Positions 1-8,704 of a DNA stretch of 64,000 nt are shown here, in pieces. This stretch comes from Nocardia farcinica. GTDB lineage: Bacteria > Actinomycetota > Actinomycetes > Mycobacteriales > Mycobacteriaceae. Under the pieces are notes generated by a model. The model did no database searches, was not told the origin of the DNA, and was given only the letters and a program-made list of their open reading frames with translations. Location of the stretch: the NCBI RefSeq assembly GCF_001182745.1, contig NZ_LN868938.1, positions 806,001-870,000 on the forward strand, given 5' to 3'. The position numbers and the translations under genes are program-made. Positions within the stretch are counted from its first letter, which is position 1. Every line of letters starts with the position of its first letter.

Positions 1-371
1 CGCTGCCGGTGATCGGCAACGCGATCGTCGGATTTCGTTCGGTGCCCGCCTCGGTGGTGGAATCCGCGCGCGGAATCGGCTTTTCACGCTGGCGCATTCT
101 GCTGACCGTCGAATTGCCGATCGCCTGGCCGGTGATCCTCACCGGAATCCGGGTGTCCACCCAGATGATCGTCGGCGTGGCCGCCATCGTCGCCTATGTG
201 CTCGGGCCGGGGCTCGGCTCGCTGATCTTCAACGGCCTGTCCCGGCTCGGCGGCGCCAACGCGCTGGAAATGGCACTCACCGGCACCATCCTCATCGTTG
301 TCATCGCGTTGGTGTTCGACGCGCTGCTCGTCCTGCTCGGACGGCTCACGATCGCAAAGGGACTGTCATGA
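1..371 (+). CDS. ABC transporter permease, osmoprotectant type (5' partial)
   Basis: C-terminal part of a membrane permease of the quaternary-amine (glycine betaine/choline/carnitine) ABC importer family. The frame is open from the window edge, so the true start lies outside. The EAA loop that contacts the ATPase is visible (ESARGIGFSRWRILL), followed by hydrophobic helices. It closely parallels the second permease at 1642-2379, including the shared RGIGFS and ELPxAxPVIL stretches, so the transporter uses two different permeases. The stop overlaps the start of the ATPase gene by 4 nt (ATGA), which indicates translational coupling in one operon. Confidence 0.9.
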   Translation, partial: LPVIGNAIVGFRSVPASVVESARGIGFSRWRILLTVELPIAWPVILTGIRVSTQMIVGVAAIVAYVLGPGLGSLIFNGLSRLGGANALEMALTGTILIVVIALVFDALLVLLGRLTIAKGLS

Positions 372-1645
372 CCGATGAGGCGACCACCGCGACCGCCCCG
401 CCCACCCGCAACGTCACCGGCGCCGCCATCCGGCTCGACGGGGTGGTCAAGCGCTACAAGGGCCAGGACACGCCCGCGGTGCGGCGGCTGGATCTGGAGA
501 TCGAGGCGGGCCAGATGGTCGCCTTCGTCGGCCCGTCCGGCTGTGGCAAGACGACCACACTCAAGATGATCAACCGGCTGATCGAACCGACCGAGGGCCG
601 GATCTTCATCGGCGACCGCGACGTGACCCGCGAGGACCCGGACAAGCTGCGCCAGTCCATCGGCTACGTCATCCAGTCCGGCGGGTTGTTCCCGCACTGG
701 TCGGTCGCCAAGAACATCGGCGCGATCCCGCGCGTGCTCGGCTGGGACCGTAAGCGCATCGCCGAGCGCACCGAATACCTGCTGGACCTGGTCGGCCTCG
801 ACCCCGCCGAGTTCGCCGACCGGCTGCCCAAGGACATGTCCGGCGGCCAGCAGCAGCGCGTCGGCGTGGCCCGCGCGCTGGCCGCCGACCCGCCGGTGCT
901 GCTCATGGACGAGCCGTTCGGCGCGGTCGACCCGATCACCCGGGCGCGGCTGCAGGACAGCCTGATCGCCATCCAGCACGAACTCGGCAAGACCATCGTC
1001 GTGGTCACCCACGATTTCGAAGAGGCCACCAAGCTCGGCGACAAGGTGCTCATCCTGTCCCAGGGCGGCCACATCGAGCAGTACGCGGCGCCCGAGGAGA
1101 TCCTGACCAACCCGGCGACACCGTTCGTGGAGGAGTTCGTCGGGTCCGGCGCGAAACTGGCCTACCTCACGGTGTCCCGGGTGCGCGACGTCCCCTACGA
1201 CGAGGTCGTCACCGCCCGGATCGGTGAGCCCGCCCAGGAGGTGATCCGGCGCGCCAGGGCCGCGGGCCAGACCTGGGTGGTGGTGGTCGATTCCGCGGGC
1301 AGGCCCCGGTCGTGGCCCTCGCTGAGCGAGCTGGCCAGCAAACCGGAGGTGTCGGACTATCTGGACCGGCGGCTGCCGGTGGTGGCCCGGTCCTCGACGC
1401 TGAACGACGCGCTCGACGCCATGCTGGCCACCAGCCAGGGCGCCACCCTGGTCACCGACGGGCGCGGTGCGGTGGTGGGATCGCTGAGCATCGACGCGGT
1501 CACCGAGGTGATCCGCGACAAGCTCGCCGAGAGCCGCGCCGTCGGCGAAGAGCCCTCCTACGCCACCTACGTCGACGGCAGCGATCCGGCGCCGACGCCG
1601 GTGGTGGCCGCCGACGACGAGTACGGGGCGGACGCGCCGTCGTGA
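368..1645 (+). CDS. ABC transporter ATP-binding protein with CBS domains (ProV/OpuCA type)
   Basis: ATPase that powers import of a quaternary-amine osmoprotectant, 425 aa. It has Walker A GPSGCGKTT (Lys at about residue 61), ABC signature MSGGQQQRVG and Walker B LLMDEPFGAVD. The C-terminal 150 or so residues look like the CBS-domain pair that senses ionic strength in OpuA/OpuC transporters, and an acidic Asp/Glu-rich tail follows. The ATG overlaps the upstream permease stop, and its own stop overlaps the next permease start (GTGA). The gene order permease, ATPase, permease, binding protein is that of mycobacterial ProXVWZ and firmicute OpuC systems. The substrate cannot be fixed from sequence alone. 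Confidence 0.95.
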   Translation: MTDEATTATAPPTRNVTGAAIRLDGVVKRYKGQDTPAVRRLDLEIEAGQMVAFVGPSGCGKTTTLKMINRLIEPTEGRIFIGDRDVTREDPDKLRQSIGYVIQSGGLFPHWSVAKNIGAIPRVLGWDRKRIAERTEYLLDLVGLDPAEFADRLPKDMSGGQQQRVGVARALAADPPVLLMDEPFGAVDPITRARLQDSLIAIQHELGKTIVVVTHDFEEATKLGDKVLILSQGGHIEQYAAPEEILTNPATPFVEEFVGSGAKLAYLTVSRVRDVPYDEVVTARIGEPAQEVIRRARAAGQTWVVVVDSAGRPRSWPSLSELASKPEVSDYLDRRLPVVARSSTLNDALDAMLATSQGATLVTDGRGAVVGSLSIDAVTEVIRDKLAESRAVGEEPSYATYVDGSDPAPTPVVAADDEYGADAPS

Positions 1646-2379
1646 GCCGGGTACGTCGCGTTCCGCTCGACGTCTGGTTCGAACCGGTCGTCATCCTCGT
1701 CATCGGCGTCGGCTACCTGCTGTGGTACCGGTCAGCGACGTTCAGCGCCACCGAGCAGGCCGCGCTGGGCTGGGACAACCTGCAGACCACGATCCTGTCC
1801 CACATCAAGCTGACCGTGGTGGCCACCGCGATCGTGGTGGCGGTGGCGATCCCGCTCGGCATCGCGCTCACCCGGCCCGCGCTGAAACGTCTCGAACCGC
1901 TCGCGGTCAACATCGCCAACATCGGCCAGGCCGCCCCGGCGGTGGGCCTGCTGGTGCTGTTCACGTTCTGGCTCGGCACCGGATTCCGCACCGCGGTGGT
2001 CGGCCTGGTCGTCTACGCGGTGCTGCCGATCCTGCAGAACACCATCGTGGGGCTGCGGCAGGTGGATCAGCGCACCATCGAGGCCTCGCGCGGCATCGGC
2101 TTTTCCGCCGCGCGCACGCTCGTGCAGGTGGAACTGCCGCTGGCGGTGCCGGTGATCCTCAACGGCGTGCGCACCGCGCTGGTGATCCTGGTCGGCACCG
2201 CCACCCTGAGCACCTTCATCGGCGCGACCAGCCTGGGCACCCTGATCACCACCGGTGTCACGCTGTTCCTGCCCAAACTGCTGGTCTCCGGCGCGATCCT
2301 GGTGGGGTTGCTGGCACTGATCATCGACTGGCTCGGCCGCCTCGTGGAGCTGGCCGCGACCCCGCGAGGTGTGGCATGA
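1642..2379 (+). CDS. ABC transporter permease, osmoprotectant type
   Basis: Second permease of the betaine-type importer, 245 aa, with several hydrophobic helices and an EAA loop (EASRGIGFSAARTL). I chose the GTG at 1642 because it overlaps the ATPase stop by 4 nt, places a charged stretch (SRVRRVPLD) before the first helix, and gives the usual length. The frame stays open further upstream, but only as an out-of-frame reading of the ATPase gene. Its stop overlaps the ATG of the binding-protein gene, so all four genes are translationally coupled. Confidence 0.92.
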   Translation: MSRVRRVPLDVWFEPVVILVIGVGYLLWYRSATFSATEQAALGWDNLQTTILSHIKLTVVATAIVVAVAIPLGIALTRPALKRLEPLAVNIANIGQAAPAVGLLVLFTFWLGTGFRTAVVGLVVYAVLPILQNTIVGLRQVDQRTIEASRGIGFSAARTLVQVELPLAVPVILNGVRTALVILVGTATLSTFIGATSLGTLITTGVTLFLPKLLVSGAILVGLLALIIDWLGRLVELAATPRGVA

Positions 2380-3359
2380 CCAGGTGTGGCACCACAGGCC
2401 CCCGGCTCGCGCTGCTCGCCGCCGTGGTCGCGCTGCTGGCCGGCTGCGGCCTGGTCAGTTCCTCGGGCACCTTCCACGACGCGCGGCTGCCCGACGGCGC
2501 CCGGCCGCTGGCGGGGGCCGAACTTGTGGTGACGTCGAAGAGCTTCACCGAGGGCGTGCTGCTCGGCAAGATCACCGCCACCTATCTGGCGGCCGCGGGC
2601 GCCGACGTCGTCGACATGACCGGCGCGCCCGGCTCGGCCTCGTCGCGGCAGGCCCAGCTCAACGGCGACGCCGACGTGCTGTGGGAGTACACCGGCACCG
2701 GCTGGGTGAACTACCACAACCGCACCGAGACCATTTCCGATCCGCAGGAGCTGTGGCGGCAGGTGCACGACATCGAGAAGAGCGAATACGACCTCGAGTG
2801 GCTGCCACCGGCCAACTTCAACGACACCTACGCCTTCGGCGCCTCCCGCGCGACGGCCGAGCGGCTCGGCGTGCGGTCGCTGTCGGATGTCGCGGCGCTG
2901 CCGGTCGCCGACCGCACCTTCTGCGTGGACGACGAATTCTTCAGCCGCTCCGACGGTTTCCTGCCGATGTTGCAGACCTACGGCATCCCCTACAACGACC
3001 CGGCCGGGGTGCCGGTCGCCAACGTCACCCGGATGGACGCCGGTGTCGTCTACACCGCGACCGCCAAGGGCGCCCCCTGCCATTTCGGCATGATCTACAC
3101 CACCGACGGGCGCGTGAAGAACCTCGACCTGGTCGTGCTCGACGACGACAAGAAGTTCTTCCTGCCCTACAGCGGCACCGCCGTGGTGCGCGCCGCGGTG
3201 CTCGAGCGGCACCCGGAACTGCGCACCCTGCTCGGCACCATCTCCGAACGCCTCACCGACGACCTGATGCAGGAACTCAACGGCCGCGTCGACATCGACG
3301 GCGAGGACCCCGCCGATGTCGCCTACGACTGGCTGCGCCAGGAGAAACTGATCGAGTAG
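2376..3359 (+). CDS. Osmoprotectant-binding lipoprotein (ProX/OpuCC type)
   Basis: Extracytoplasmic solute receptor of the upstream ABC transporter, 327 aa. It has a lipoprotein signal peptide with lipobox LLAGC (lipidated Cys24). The mature part has the OpuAC-like substrate-binding fold, recognisable from SKSFTEGVLLGKI near the N-terminus and VLWEYTGTGWVNY, which are typical of choline/betaine receptors. The ATG at 2376 overlaps the permease stop (ATGA). It is the last gene of the operon; the next gene is convergent and its stop codon directly abuts this one. Confidence 0.93.
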   Translation: MTRCGTTGPRLALLAAVVALLAGCGLVSSSGTFHDARLPDGARPLAGAELVVTSKSFTEGVLLGKITATYLAAAGADVVDMTGAPGSASSRQAQLNGDADVLWEYTGTGWVNYHNRTETISDPQELWRQVHDIEKSEYDLEWLPPANFNDTYAFGASRATAERLGVRSLSDVAALPVADRTFCVDDEFFSRSDGFLPMLQTYGIPYNDPAGVPVANVTRMDAGVVYTATAKGAPCHFGMIYTTDGRVKNLDLVVLDDDKKFFLPYSGTAVVRAAVLERHPELRTLLGTISERLTDDLMQELNGRVDIDGEDPADVAYDWLRQEKLIE

Positions 3360-4154
3360 TCAGGAGCGGTGCGGCAGCGCGGCCGACATCAGCCGGTTCG
3401 CGGTCGCCTTCACCGAGTCGGGCAGCACCTGGGTGACAGTGGCGATCGCACGGGTGGGCAGTGAGCCGCCGATCACCTTCTGTTTGTCGGCCAGCAGCGC
3501 CTCGATGCCCTGCCGGGCCACCTTGGCCGGATCTTCCTTGGGTCCGCGGCCCACGGGCGTGTCGAGCAGCCCGGCGCGGCGGAAGAAGTCGGTGTCGGTG
3601 GGGCCGGGCATCAGCGCGGTGACCGTCACGCCGGTGTCGCGGACCTCCTCGCGCAGCGCCTCGGCGAAGGACTGCACGAACGACTTCGAGGCGTTGTAGA
3701 CCGCCTGCCGGGCGCCGGGCATCATCGAGGCCACCGAGGAGGTGAACAACAGGCCGCCGGCATCGCGGCGCACCATGTCGCCGAGCACCAGCTTGGCCAG
3801 GTGCACGGTCGAGCGCACGTTGAGGTCCACGATGGACAGTTCGTCGGCCAGGTCGGTCTCGGTGAAGGCGCCGCCGCGACCGACGCCCGCGTTGAGCGCG
3901 ACCGCGTCGAGCGGGCGCTCGTCCTCGGTGGCCGCCGAATACAGCCGCTCGACGCCCTCGGAGGTGCGCAGGTCCACCTGGACCGCGCGCACCTCGTGGC
4001 CCGGCCGGCGGATGCGGTCGGCCGCCGCTTCGACGGCGGTGTCCTCGGCGGCCATGACCACGTCGTAGCCGCGGTCGGCGAATTCGCGCGCCAACTCGTA
4101 GCCGATACCACGGGCGGCGCCGGTGACGAGGGCGAGGGGATGTGTCGTAGTCAT
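3360..4154 (-). CDS. Short-chain dehydrogenase/reductase
   Basis: NAD(P)-dependent oxidoreductase of the classical SDR family, 264 aa. The cofactor motif TGAARGIG is at residues 11-18, NAG at 88-90, and the catalytic set Ser140, Tyr153 and Lys157 (YNASK) is intact. The C-terminal half resembles the uncharacterised actinobacterial SDRs with a long substrate loop (MPGPTDTDFF). It lies 74 nt downstream of the flavin reductase gene on the same strand, so it may be the last member of the monooxygenase operon and could oxidise or reduce a product of it. That link is inference; the substrate is unknown. Confidence 0.9.
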   Translation of the reverse strand: MTTTHPLALVTGAARGIGYELAREFADRGYDVVMAAEDTAVEAAADRIRRPGHEVRAVQVDLRTSEGVERLYSAATEDERPLDAVALNAGVGRGGAFTETDLADELSIVDLNVRSTVHLAKLVLGDMVRRDAGGLLFTSSVASMMPGARQAVYNASKSFVQSFAEALREEVRDTGVTVTALMPGPTDTDFFRRAGLLDTPVGRGPKEDPAKVARQGIEALLADKQKVIGGSLPTRAIATVTQVLPDSVKATANRLMSAALPHRS

Positions 4155-4228
4155 GCCGCTCGCCTACCCACCCCGGCGCCGCCCATGCCCGCCGGTCGCG
4201 GTTTCACCGGTCGTCACCGGATGCCCGC

Positions 4229-4750
4229 TCAGCAGAAGAAGACGTCGTCGGTGAGGCCGACGTGCAGGGCGCGGTAGCTGCCGGTGTAGAACAGCAGCGG
4301 GGCGCCGTCGCGGTGGTCGAGGTGTTCGACCTCGCCGATGAACAGCACGTGGTCGCCTGCCGGGTGCCGGTCGACGATGCGGCAGCCGATTTCGGCGAGT
4401 CCGCCCGGCACGAACGCGTACGGTCCGCGCCGGAGGAACTCGACCGACAGCCCGGGCTGGGCCCGCCCGCCGAAGTGCCGTGACAGTGTCTCCTGGTCCT
4501 CCGAGAGCAGGGTCACCCCGTAGCGTTCGCCGGTGCTCAGGTGCTCGGCCATGGTGCAGCGGCCCAGCGAGATCAGCACCAGCGCGGGGTCGAGAGACAC
4601 CGACATGAACCCGTTGGCGGTCATGCCGTGGACCCCGGTTTCGGTTTCGGTGGTCACGACGGTGACGCCGGTGGCGAAGCGGCCGAGCGCGTCGCGGAAG
4701 GCGCGCGGGTCGGGGCCGACGGGCCGGACATCGGTGAGCGTGGCATTCAC
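4229..4750 (-). CDS. Flavin reductase family protein (StyB/HpaC-like)
   Basis: NAD(P)H:flavin oxidoreductase, 173 aa, of the small-component family (HpaC, StyB) that supplies reduced FAD to two-component monooxygenases. Typical features are the N-terminal RDALGRFATGVTVVTT, the flavin-binding TANGFMSVSLDPALVL and the region LIGEV/GDHVLFIGEVEHL near the end. It sits 11 nt after the EthD-like gene and two genes after a StyA-like monooxygenase on the same strand. The natural reading is that it is the reductase partner of that enzyme, and perhaps also of the second StyA-like enzyme at 7474-8694, which has no reductase of its own. Confidence 0.9.
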   Translation of the reverse strand: MNATLTDVRPVGPDPRAFRDALGRFATGVTVVTTETETGVHGMTANGFMSVSLDPALVLISLGRCTMAEHLSTGERYGVTLLSEDQETLSRHFGGRAQPGLSVEFLRRGPYAFVPGGLAEIGCRIVDRHPAGDHVLFIGEVEHLDHRDGAPLLFYTGSYRALHVGLTDDVFFC

Positions 4751-4761
4751 GGGCGGTCCTT

Positions 4762-5073
4762 TCAGTGCGCGGGCTCGACCGGCGCGTAGTGCACGACGTG
4801 CGCGCCGCCGGTCGCGTAGTTGGGCACGTCGTCGGCGACGGCGCGGCCCTGCGGCGAGCTCATCGCCTCGGCCATCGCCGCGGCGGAATCGAATTCGCCT
4901 TCCCAGATGGCGAAGTACGGGCTCGTTCCGTCGACGGCGGCCACGTCGAAGGCGTAACGCATGGTGCGCAGACCGGGCAGCTTCGCGGCCAGCGGCAGAT
5001 GGTTCTCGACGTAGTAGGTCCGGAAGTGGTCCGGGTCGGCGGGCGGCGGGTACAGCACGGACAGTCGGTACAC
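4762..5073 (-). CDS. EthD-like small protein
   Basis: Small protein of 103 aa with the dimeric alpha/beta-barrel pattern of the EthD family: N-terminal LSVLYPPPADPDHFRTYYVENHLPL, a central LRTMRYAFDV strand, and a C-terminal YATGGAHVVHYAPVE. EthD proteins are often encoded beside oxygenases (for example in ether degradation), usually with no assigned catalytic role, while relatives include decarboxylases and cyclases of polyketides. It is sandwiched between a StyA-like monooxygenase (16 nt upstream) and its flavin reductase (11 nt downstream), so it is probably expressed with them and may process or bind the product. Confidence 0.82.
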   Translation of the reverse strand: MYRLSVLYPPPADPDHFRTYYVENHLPLAAKLPGLRTMRYAFDVAAVDGTSPYFAIWEGEFDSAAAMAEAMSSPQGRAVADDVPNYATGGAHVVHYAPVEPAH

Positions 5074-5089
5074 GATGGGTCTCCTCCGC

Positions 5090-6331
5090 TCAGACCGCGA
5101 CCGGGGCGGGCTGCACGCCGTGGCGGGCGAGGAAGGCCTCGGTCCGCTCGGGGGTGGCCACGATCCGCCACTGCCGGTCCGGGTAGTCGAAGTTGTCGGT
5201 GAATTCGTCGGCGAGGGCCTTGTTCTCGTTCATCGCGCCGAACAGCCGCAGCAGGTGCGGGGCGGGCGGGGCGAGCATGAGGTTGGTCCACTGTGCGGCG
5301 CCGAAGACGACGTCGGCGCGCCGGGCCGCGACCCGCTGGCAGAACATCTCGTCGAATCCGAGATCCTCCAGAATGGCTTCTCCGGTGACCCAGGCCGAAT
5401 GCGAGGCGGAATTGGCGCCCTGGCCGAGCAGCGGATCGACCACGGTGTGCACATCGCCGATCGCGAGCGCGAACTTTCCGCCGGGCAGTTTCGCGTAATC
5501 CTCGCGCACGGTCGGCACGAGCGCGCCCTGCAGGATGTCGATCGGCCGGTTCAGGCCGAATTCGGCGTGGTTCACACGCTCGAAAGTCTGCGGGTGATGC
5601 TTGGCCAGTTTGTCGAGCACGGTCTTCTCGAACGCGGCCGGATCGTCGTCGTACTTCATCGTGGACAGGATTTCCAGATCGCCGCCGGGGATGTTCTCGA
5701 ACAGCAGCGCGGTGAGGAATCCGTCCTCGGCGTACATCGGGATCTCGAGCAGGTCGCCGTGCCCGGGGGAGGTGCTGATGGTGACGCCCTTGGGCGTGGA
5801 CTCGGTGATGCCGCGGTAGAGGCCGACACACAGCTTGCGCTGCGGGGTGTCGTAGGGGCTCAGCTCCGGGCGGCGCGGGAACAGCGAGGCGAACGCGCCC
5901 CGGCCGGCGGCGACGACGATCAGGTCGTGGCGGGCGGCCAGCGGTTCGATGTCCTCGGCGGTGAGCATCCGGATCTGTAGGTCACCGCCGCGTTCCTCGA
6001 AGGCCTCGGTCAGCTTCGGCAGGTACAGGCGGTAGTCGACGGCGCTGGACCAGTGGGTGAAGTCGCCGCGGAACGACAGCGGATGCTCACCGCCGATGTA
6101 GTGGTGGTGGCTCGCGTAGCCGTACTGCTCCACCGGCCAGAAGTGCACGCCCAGTGCGCGTTCGCGCTCGAGGGTGGGGGCGTGGTGGGCGACGCTGTTG
6201 AGCAGGCGCCCGCCCGCGATCTGCTTGGCGGTCTTGTCGGTGTAGATGGTGACCGGAATGTCGTGCTGTCGCAGTTGCAGACCGAGTTGGAGACCGCCGA
6301 TGCCGGCGCCGATGATCCCGATGTTCGGCAT
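5090..6331 (-). CDS. StyA-like FAD-dependent monooxygenase (styrene/indole type)
   Basis: Flavoprotein monooxygenase component of 413 aa, the size of StyA of styrene monooxygenases. The FAD motif GIIGAGIGG is at residues 5-13. Family hallmarks recalled from StyA are present: LLNSVAHHAPT, the long YVGG-like loop YIGGEHPLSF, AVDYRLYLPKL, SPGHGDLLEIP, DILQGALVP, GDVHTVVDPLLGQGAN and FTDNFDYPDRQW near the C-terminus. I chose the ATG at 6331 rather than 6352 because it is preceded by GGAAAGGG and gives the StyA-like N-terminus. It heads an operon with the EthD-like and flavin reductase genes. Epoxidation of styrene or indole is the expected chemistry, but the substrate is unproven. Confidence 0.9.
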   Translation of the reverse strand: MPNIGIIGAGIGGLQLGLQLRQHDIPVTIYTDKTAKQIAGGRLLNSVAHHAPTLERERALGVHFWPVEQYGYASHHHYIGGEHPLSFRGDFTHWSSAVDYRLYLPKLTEAFEERGGDLQIRMLTAEDIEPLAARHDLIVVAAGRGAFASLFPRRPELSPYDTPQRKLCVGLYRGITESTPKGVTISTSPGHGDLLEIPMYAEDGFLTALLFENIPGGDLEILSTMKYDDDPAAFEKTVLDKLAKHHPQTFERVNHAEFGLNRPIDILQGALVPTVREDYAKLPGGKFALAIGDVHTVVDPLLGQGANSASHSAWVTGEAILEDLGFDEMFCQRVAARRADVVFGAAQWTNLMLAPPAPHLLRLFGAMNENKALADEFTDNFDYPDRQWRIVATPERTEAFLARHGVQPAPVAV

Positions 6332-6350
6332 GTGATGCCCTTTCCAGGTC

Positions 6351-6370
6351 AATTGTTGTCCAACAATTGA
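6351..6370. promoter_or_regulatory. 20-bp palindrome upstream of the StyA-like gene (probable operator)
   Basis: CAATTGTTGTCCAACAATTG has two perfect 9-bp arms separated by 2 bp, an AT-rich island in very GC-rich surroundings. It lies 20 bp upstream of the monooxygenase start, in the 141-bp gap after the AraC-type gene. Position and symmetry fit a repressor operator. The TTGT...ACAA core resembles GntR/FadR-type sites, but the nearest regulators are of AraC and IclR type, so the binding protein is not established. Confidence 0.6.
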
Positions 6371-6472
6371 ATTCGTCGTGACGATGTCGACGATTCCACG
6401 TCCCCGTGGTGGCGGTCATGTCCTGGAGGGAACTGTGGTTGACGATTTCTGCACTCGCCGTGCGGCTGCGGC

Positions 6473-7456
6473 CTATCCGGTGTTCTCGACGCCGGTGGCC
6501 GAGCGCCGGAATTCGCCCGGGCTCATCCCGAATCGGGCTTTGAAGATCCGGGAGAAGTGTGCGGCATCGTGGAATCCGTACTTGCGGCCGACCGCGGCGA
6601 CGGAGGCGATCGGTGCGGGTGCGGCCAGCTCGCGCCGGCACTGTTCGAGGCGGCGCCGCCGAATCCAGCCGGCGACCGGTTGTCCGTCGGCGGAGAACAG
6701 TTTCTGCAGATATCGGGTGGAGACGTGCACGGCGGCGGCGACCAGATCCGGGTTGAGGTCGGGGTCGGCGAGGTTGTCGTCGATGAACGCCTTCGCCTGG
6801 ACCAGCAACGTCTGCTGCGACGGCGGTTGGGGGGTGCCGAAGTCGTCGGTGAGCAGGGCGGCCAGCAGGTCGACCACCGCGTCGGCGATGGTGAGCGCCG
6901 CGTGCGGCCGCTCGCCGCGGCACTGGTCGACCAGGCGCAGCAGCAGCGGGGTGAGGAGGGTGCCGATCTCGTCGTGCGCGCGGATGCGGCGGGCGAGCAC
7001 CTCCCGGCGGATCTGGGCGGGCAGGTGCAGGCGCTCGCGGGGGAACATGAACACCGCGGTGTCGGTGGGTGTGCCGAAATCCAGGGTGTAGGGCAGGTCG
7101 GTGTCGTAGAGGGCAAGATCGCCCGGCCCGAGCACCACCTCGCGACCGTCCTGGATGAGCAGTCCCTCACCGCGCAGTTGCAGGCCCAGCTTGTAGTAGC
7201 CGCGCTCGCTGTGCGCGATCAGCGATCTGCTGCGCCGCACGGTGTGTGCCCCCGCGTCCACCCGGGAGACGATGGTCGAGCCGAGCGGGGTGATCCGCAG
7301 CCGCCCGGAGAACTCCGCGGCCTGGGTGGCGGAGGCGGCCAGCGGCACGAACGCGCGCGAGACGATGTCGCGCCAGTGCTCGAGCCGCTCGGCCGGGGCG
7401 ACGGAATCGGTTCCTTGCAGGCGGGGAACCGGGGCCTGGGTCGTGGAGGTGATCAT
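6473..7456 (-). CDS. AraC-family transcriptional regulator
   Basis: Transcriptional regulator of 327 aa. The N-terminal 170 or so residues form an AraC-binding-like effector domain (region PGDLALYDTDLPYTLDFG). The C-terminal domain has the two HTH units of AraC proteins, ending in FHDAAHFSRIFKARFGMSPG. The ATG at 7456 is 17 nt after the stop of the second StyA-like gene on the same strand, so the two are probably co-transcribed. Aromatic-degradation regulators of this architecture activate neighbouring oxygenase genes, so it probably controls this cluster. That role is inferred from position. Confidence 0.92.
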   Translation of the reverse strand: MITSTTQAPVPRLQGTDSVAPAERLEHWRDIVSRAFVPLAASATQAAEFSGRLRITPLGSTIVSRVDAGAHTVRRSRSLIAHSERGYYKLGLQLRGEGLLIQDGREVVLGPGDLALYDTDLPYTLDFGTPTDTAVFMFPRERLHLPAQIRREVLARRIRAHDEIGTLLTPLLLRLVDQCRGERPHAALTIADAVVDLLAALLTDDFGTPQPPSQQTLLVQAKAFIDDNLADPDLNPDLVAAAVHVSTRYLQKLFSADGQPVAGWIRRRRLEQCRRELAAPAPIASVAAVGRKYGFHDAAHFSRIFKARFGMSPGEFRRSATGVENTG

Positions 7457-7473
7457 GATCGTCTCCGTGGTGA

Positions 7474-8694
7474 TCAGGTGTTCAGGGCACGCAGGTCGTC
7501 GCGCAGGAAGCGCTCGGCCCGCCGGTCGGTCGCCAGCACCTCCCATTGCCGGTCGGGGTGGTCGAAGTTGTCGGTGAAGCGGTCGGCCAGCTGCGGGTCG
7601 CGGGCCGCCGCGCGCAGCACGCGCTCGATCCGGGGATGCTGGGCGAGGGTGAGATTGGTCCATTCCGAGGCGCCGACCAGTACCGCCTCGCGGGCGCGGG
7701 CGACCTCGCGGCAGAACAGTTCGTCGTAGACGACGTCCGGCCCGCAGTAGTGGGCGACGACGGCGGCACTGTAGGCGGCGATGTTGGCGCCCTGGCCGTT
7801 GACCGGGTCGACGACCACGTGCGCGTCGCCCAGGGCCAGCGCGTAGACGCCGTCCTCGATCTCGAACCAGTCGCGGCGCACCGCGGGGATCACCCCGCCC
7901 TGGAGCAGATCGCGCGGATCGGTGAGGGTGAACGCGGAGGTGTCCACGCGCTCGAAGGTCGCCGGATGGTGGGTGCGCAGCGTGTCCAGGACCGCCCGGG
8001 TGAACTCGGCGGTGCCGCCGGGTCGGTCCAGCAGTGCGGCGGGCGGGGTGCCGGGAATGTTCTCGAACAGCAGGGCGGTGACGCGGCCGTGTCTGCTGAG
8101 CAGCGGGATCTCCAGTAGTTCGCCGACGCCGGGCACGATGCTGACCCCGACGCCCTCCACGTCGGGCCGGGTGATGCCGGTGTAGAGGCCCGCGCAGATG
8201 CGGCGCTGCGGCCGGTCGAAGGGTGACAGCCGGGCCCGGCGCTCGAACAGCCCGCTCATCGAGCCGCGCCCGGAGGCGATGACGACGAGATCGTGCAGGG
8301 CGGCCAGCGCGGACAGGTCGCGCGGGCCGATCGCGCGCACGTGGATCGTGCCGCCCCGCGTCTGGTAATCCTCGGCCAGCGCGGGCAGGTAGAGGCGATG
8401 GTCGACCGCGCAGGACGGGTGGGTGAAATCGCCGGTGAAGCGCAGCGGGTCCGGGCCGCCGATGCTGTGGTGATGGCGGGCGTAGCCGTACTCGGCGGCG
8501 TCCCAGTGCGCGACCCCGAGCTGCCGCTCACGGGCGACGGTCGGGCTGTGGTGCACCACCGTGTTGAGCAGCGGGCCCGCGGCCATCTCGGCGTAGTCGC
8601 GGTCGACGTAGATCGTCGCGTCGACGTCGGCGGCGCGCAGGGCCAGGCCCAAGTGCACGGCGGCGATCCCGCCGCCCACGATCCCGATGCTCAT
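7474..8694 (-). CDS. Second StyA-like FAD-dependent monooxygenase
   Basis: Paralogue of the monooxygenase at 5090-6331, 406 aa, with the same landmarks: LLNTVVHHSPTVARER, SIGGPDPLRFTGDFTH, AVDHRLYLPAL, DLLQGGVIPA, GDAHVVVDPVNGQGAN and FTDNFDHPDRQWE. The dinucleotide motif reads GIVGGGIAA (residues 4-12), with Ala at the last Gly of GxGxxG. I chose the ATG at 8694 because it starts the FAD fold directly; the frame is open further upstream only through a tandem repeat. No reductase gene accompanies it, so it probably borrows reduced FAD from the reductase at 4229-4750. It could be a second oxygenase with different specificity or a specialised non-epoxidising partner. Confidence 0.88.
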   Translation of the reverse strand: MSIGIVGGGIAAVHLGLALRAADVDATIYVDRDYAEMAAGPLLNTVVHHSPTVARERQLGVAHWDAAEYGYARHHHSIGGPDPLRFTGDFTHPSCAVDHRLYLPALAEDYQTRGGTIHVRAIGPRDLSALAALHDLVVIASGRGSMSGLFERRARLSPFDRPQRRICAGLYTGITRPDVEGVGVSIVPGVGELLEIPLLSRHGRVTALLFENIPGTPPAALLDRPGGTAEFTRAVLDTLRTHHPATFERVDTSAFTLTDPRDLLQGGVIPAVRRDWFEIEDGVYALALGDAHVVVDPVNGQGANIAAYSAAVVAHYCGPDVVYDELFCREVARAREAVLVGASEWTNLTLAQHPRIERVLRAAARDPQLADRFTDNFDHPDRQWEVLATDRRAERFLRDDLRALNT

Positions 8695-8704
8695 CCCACT
8701 CCAC

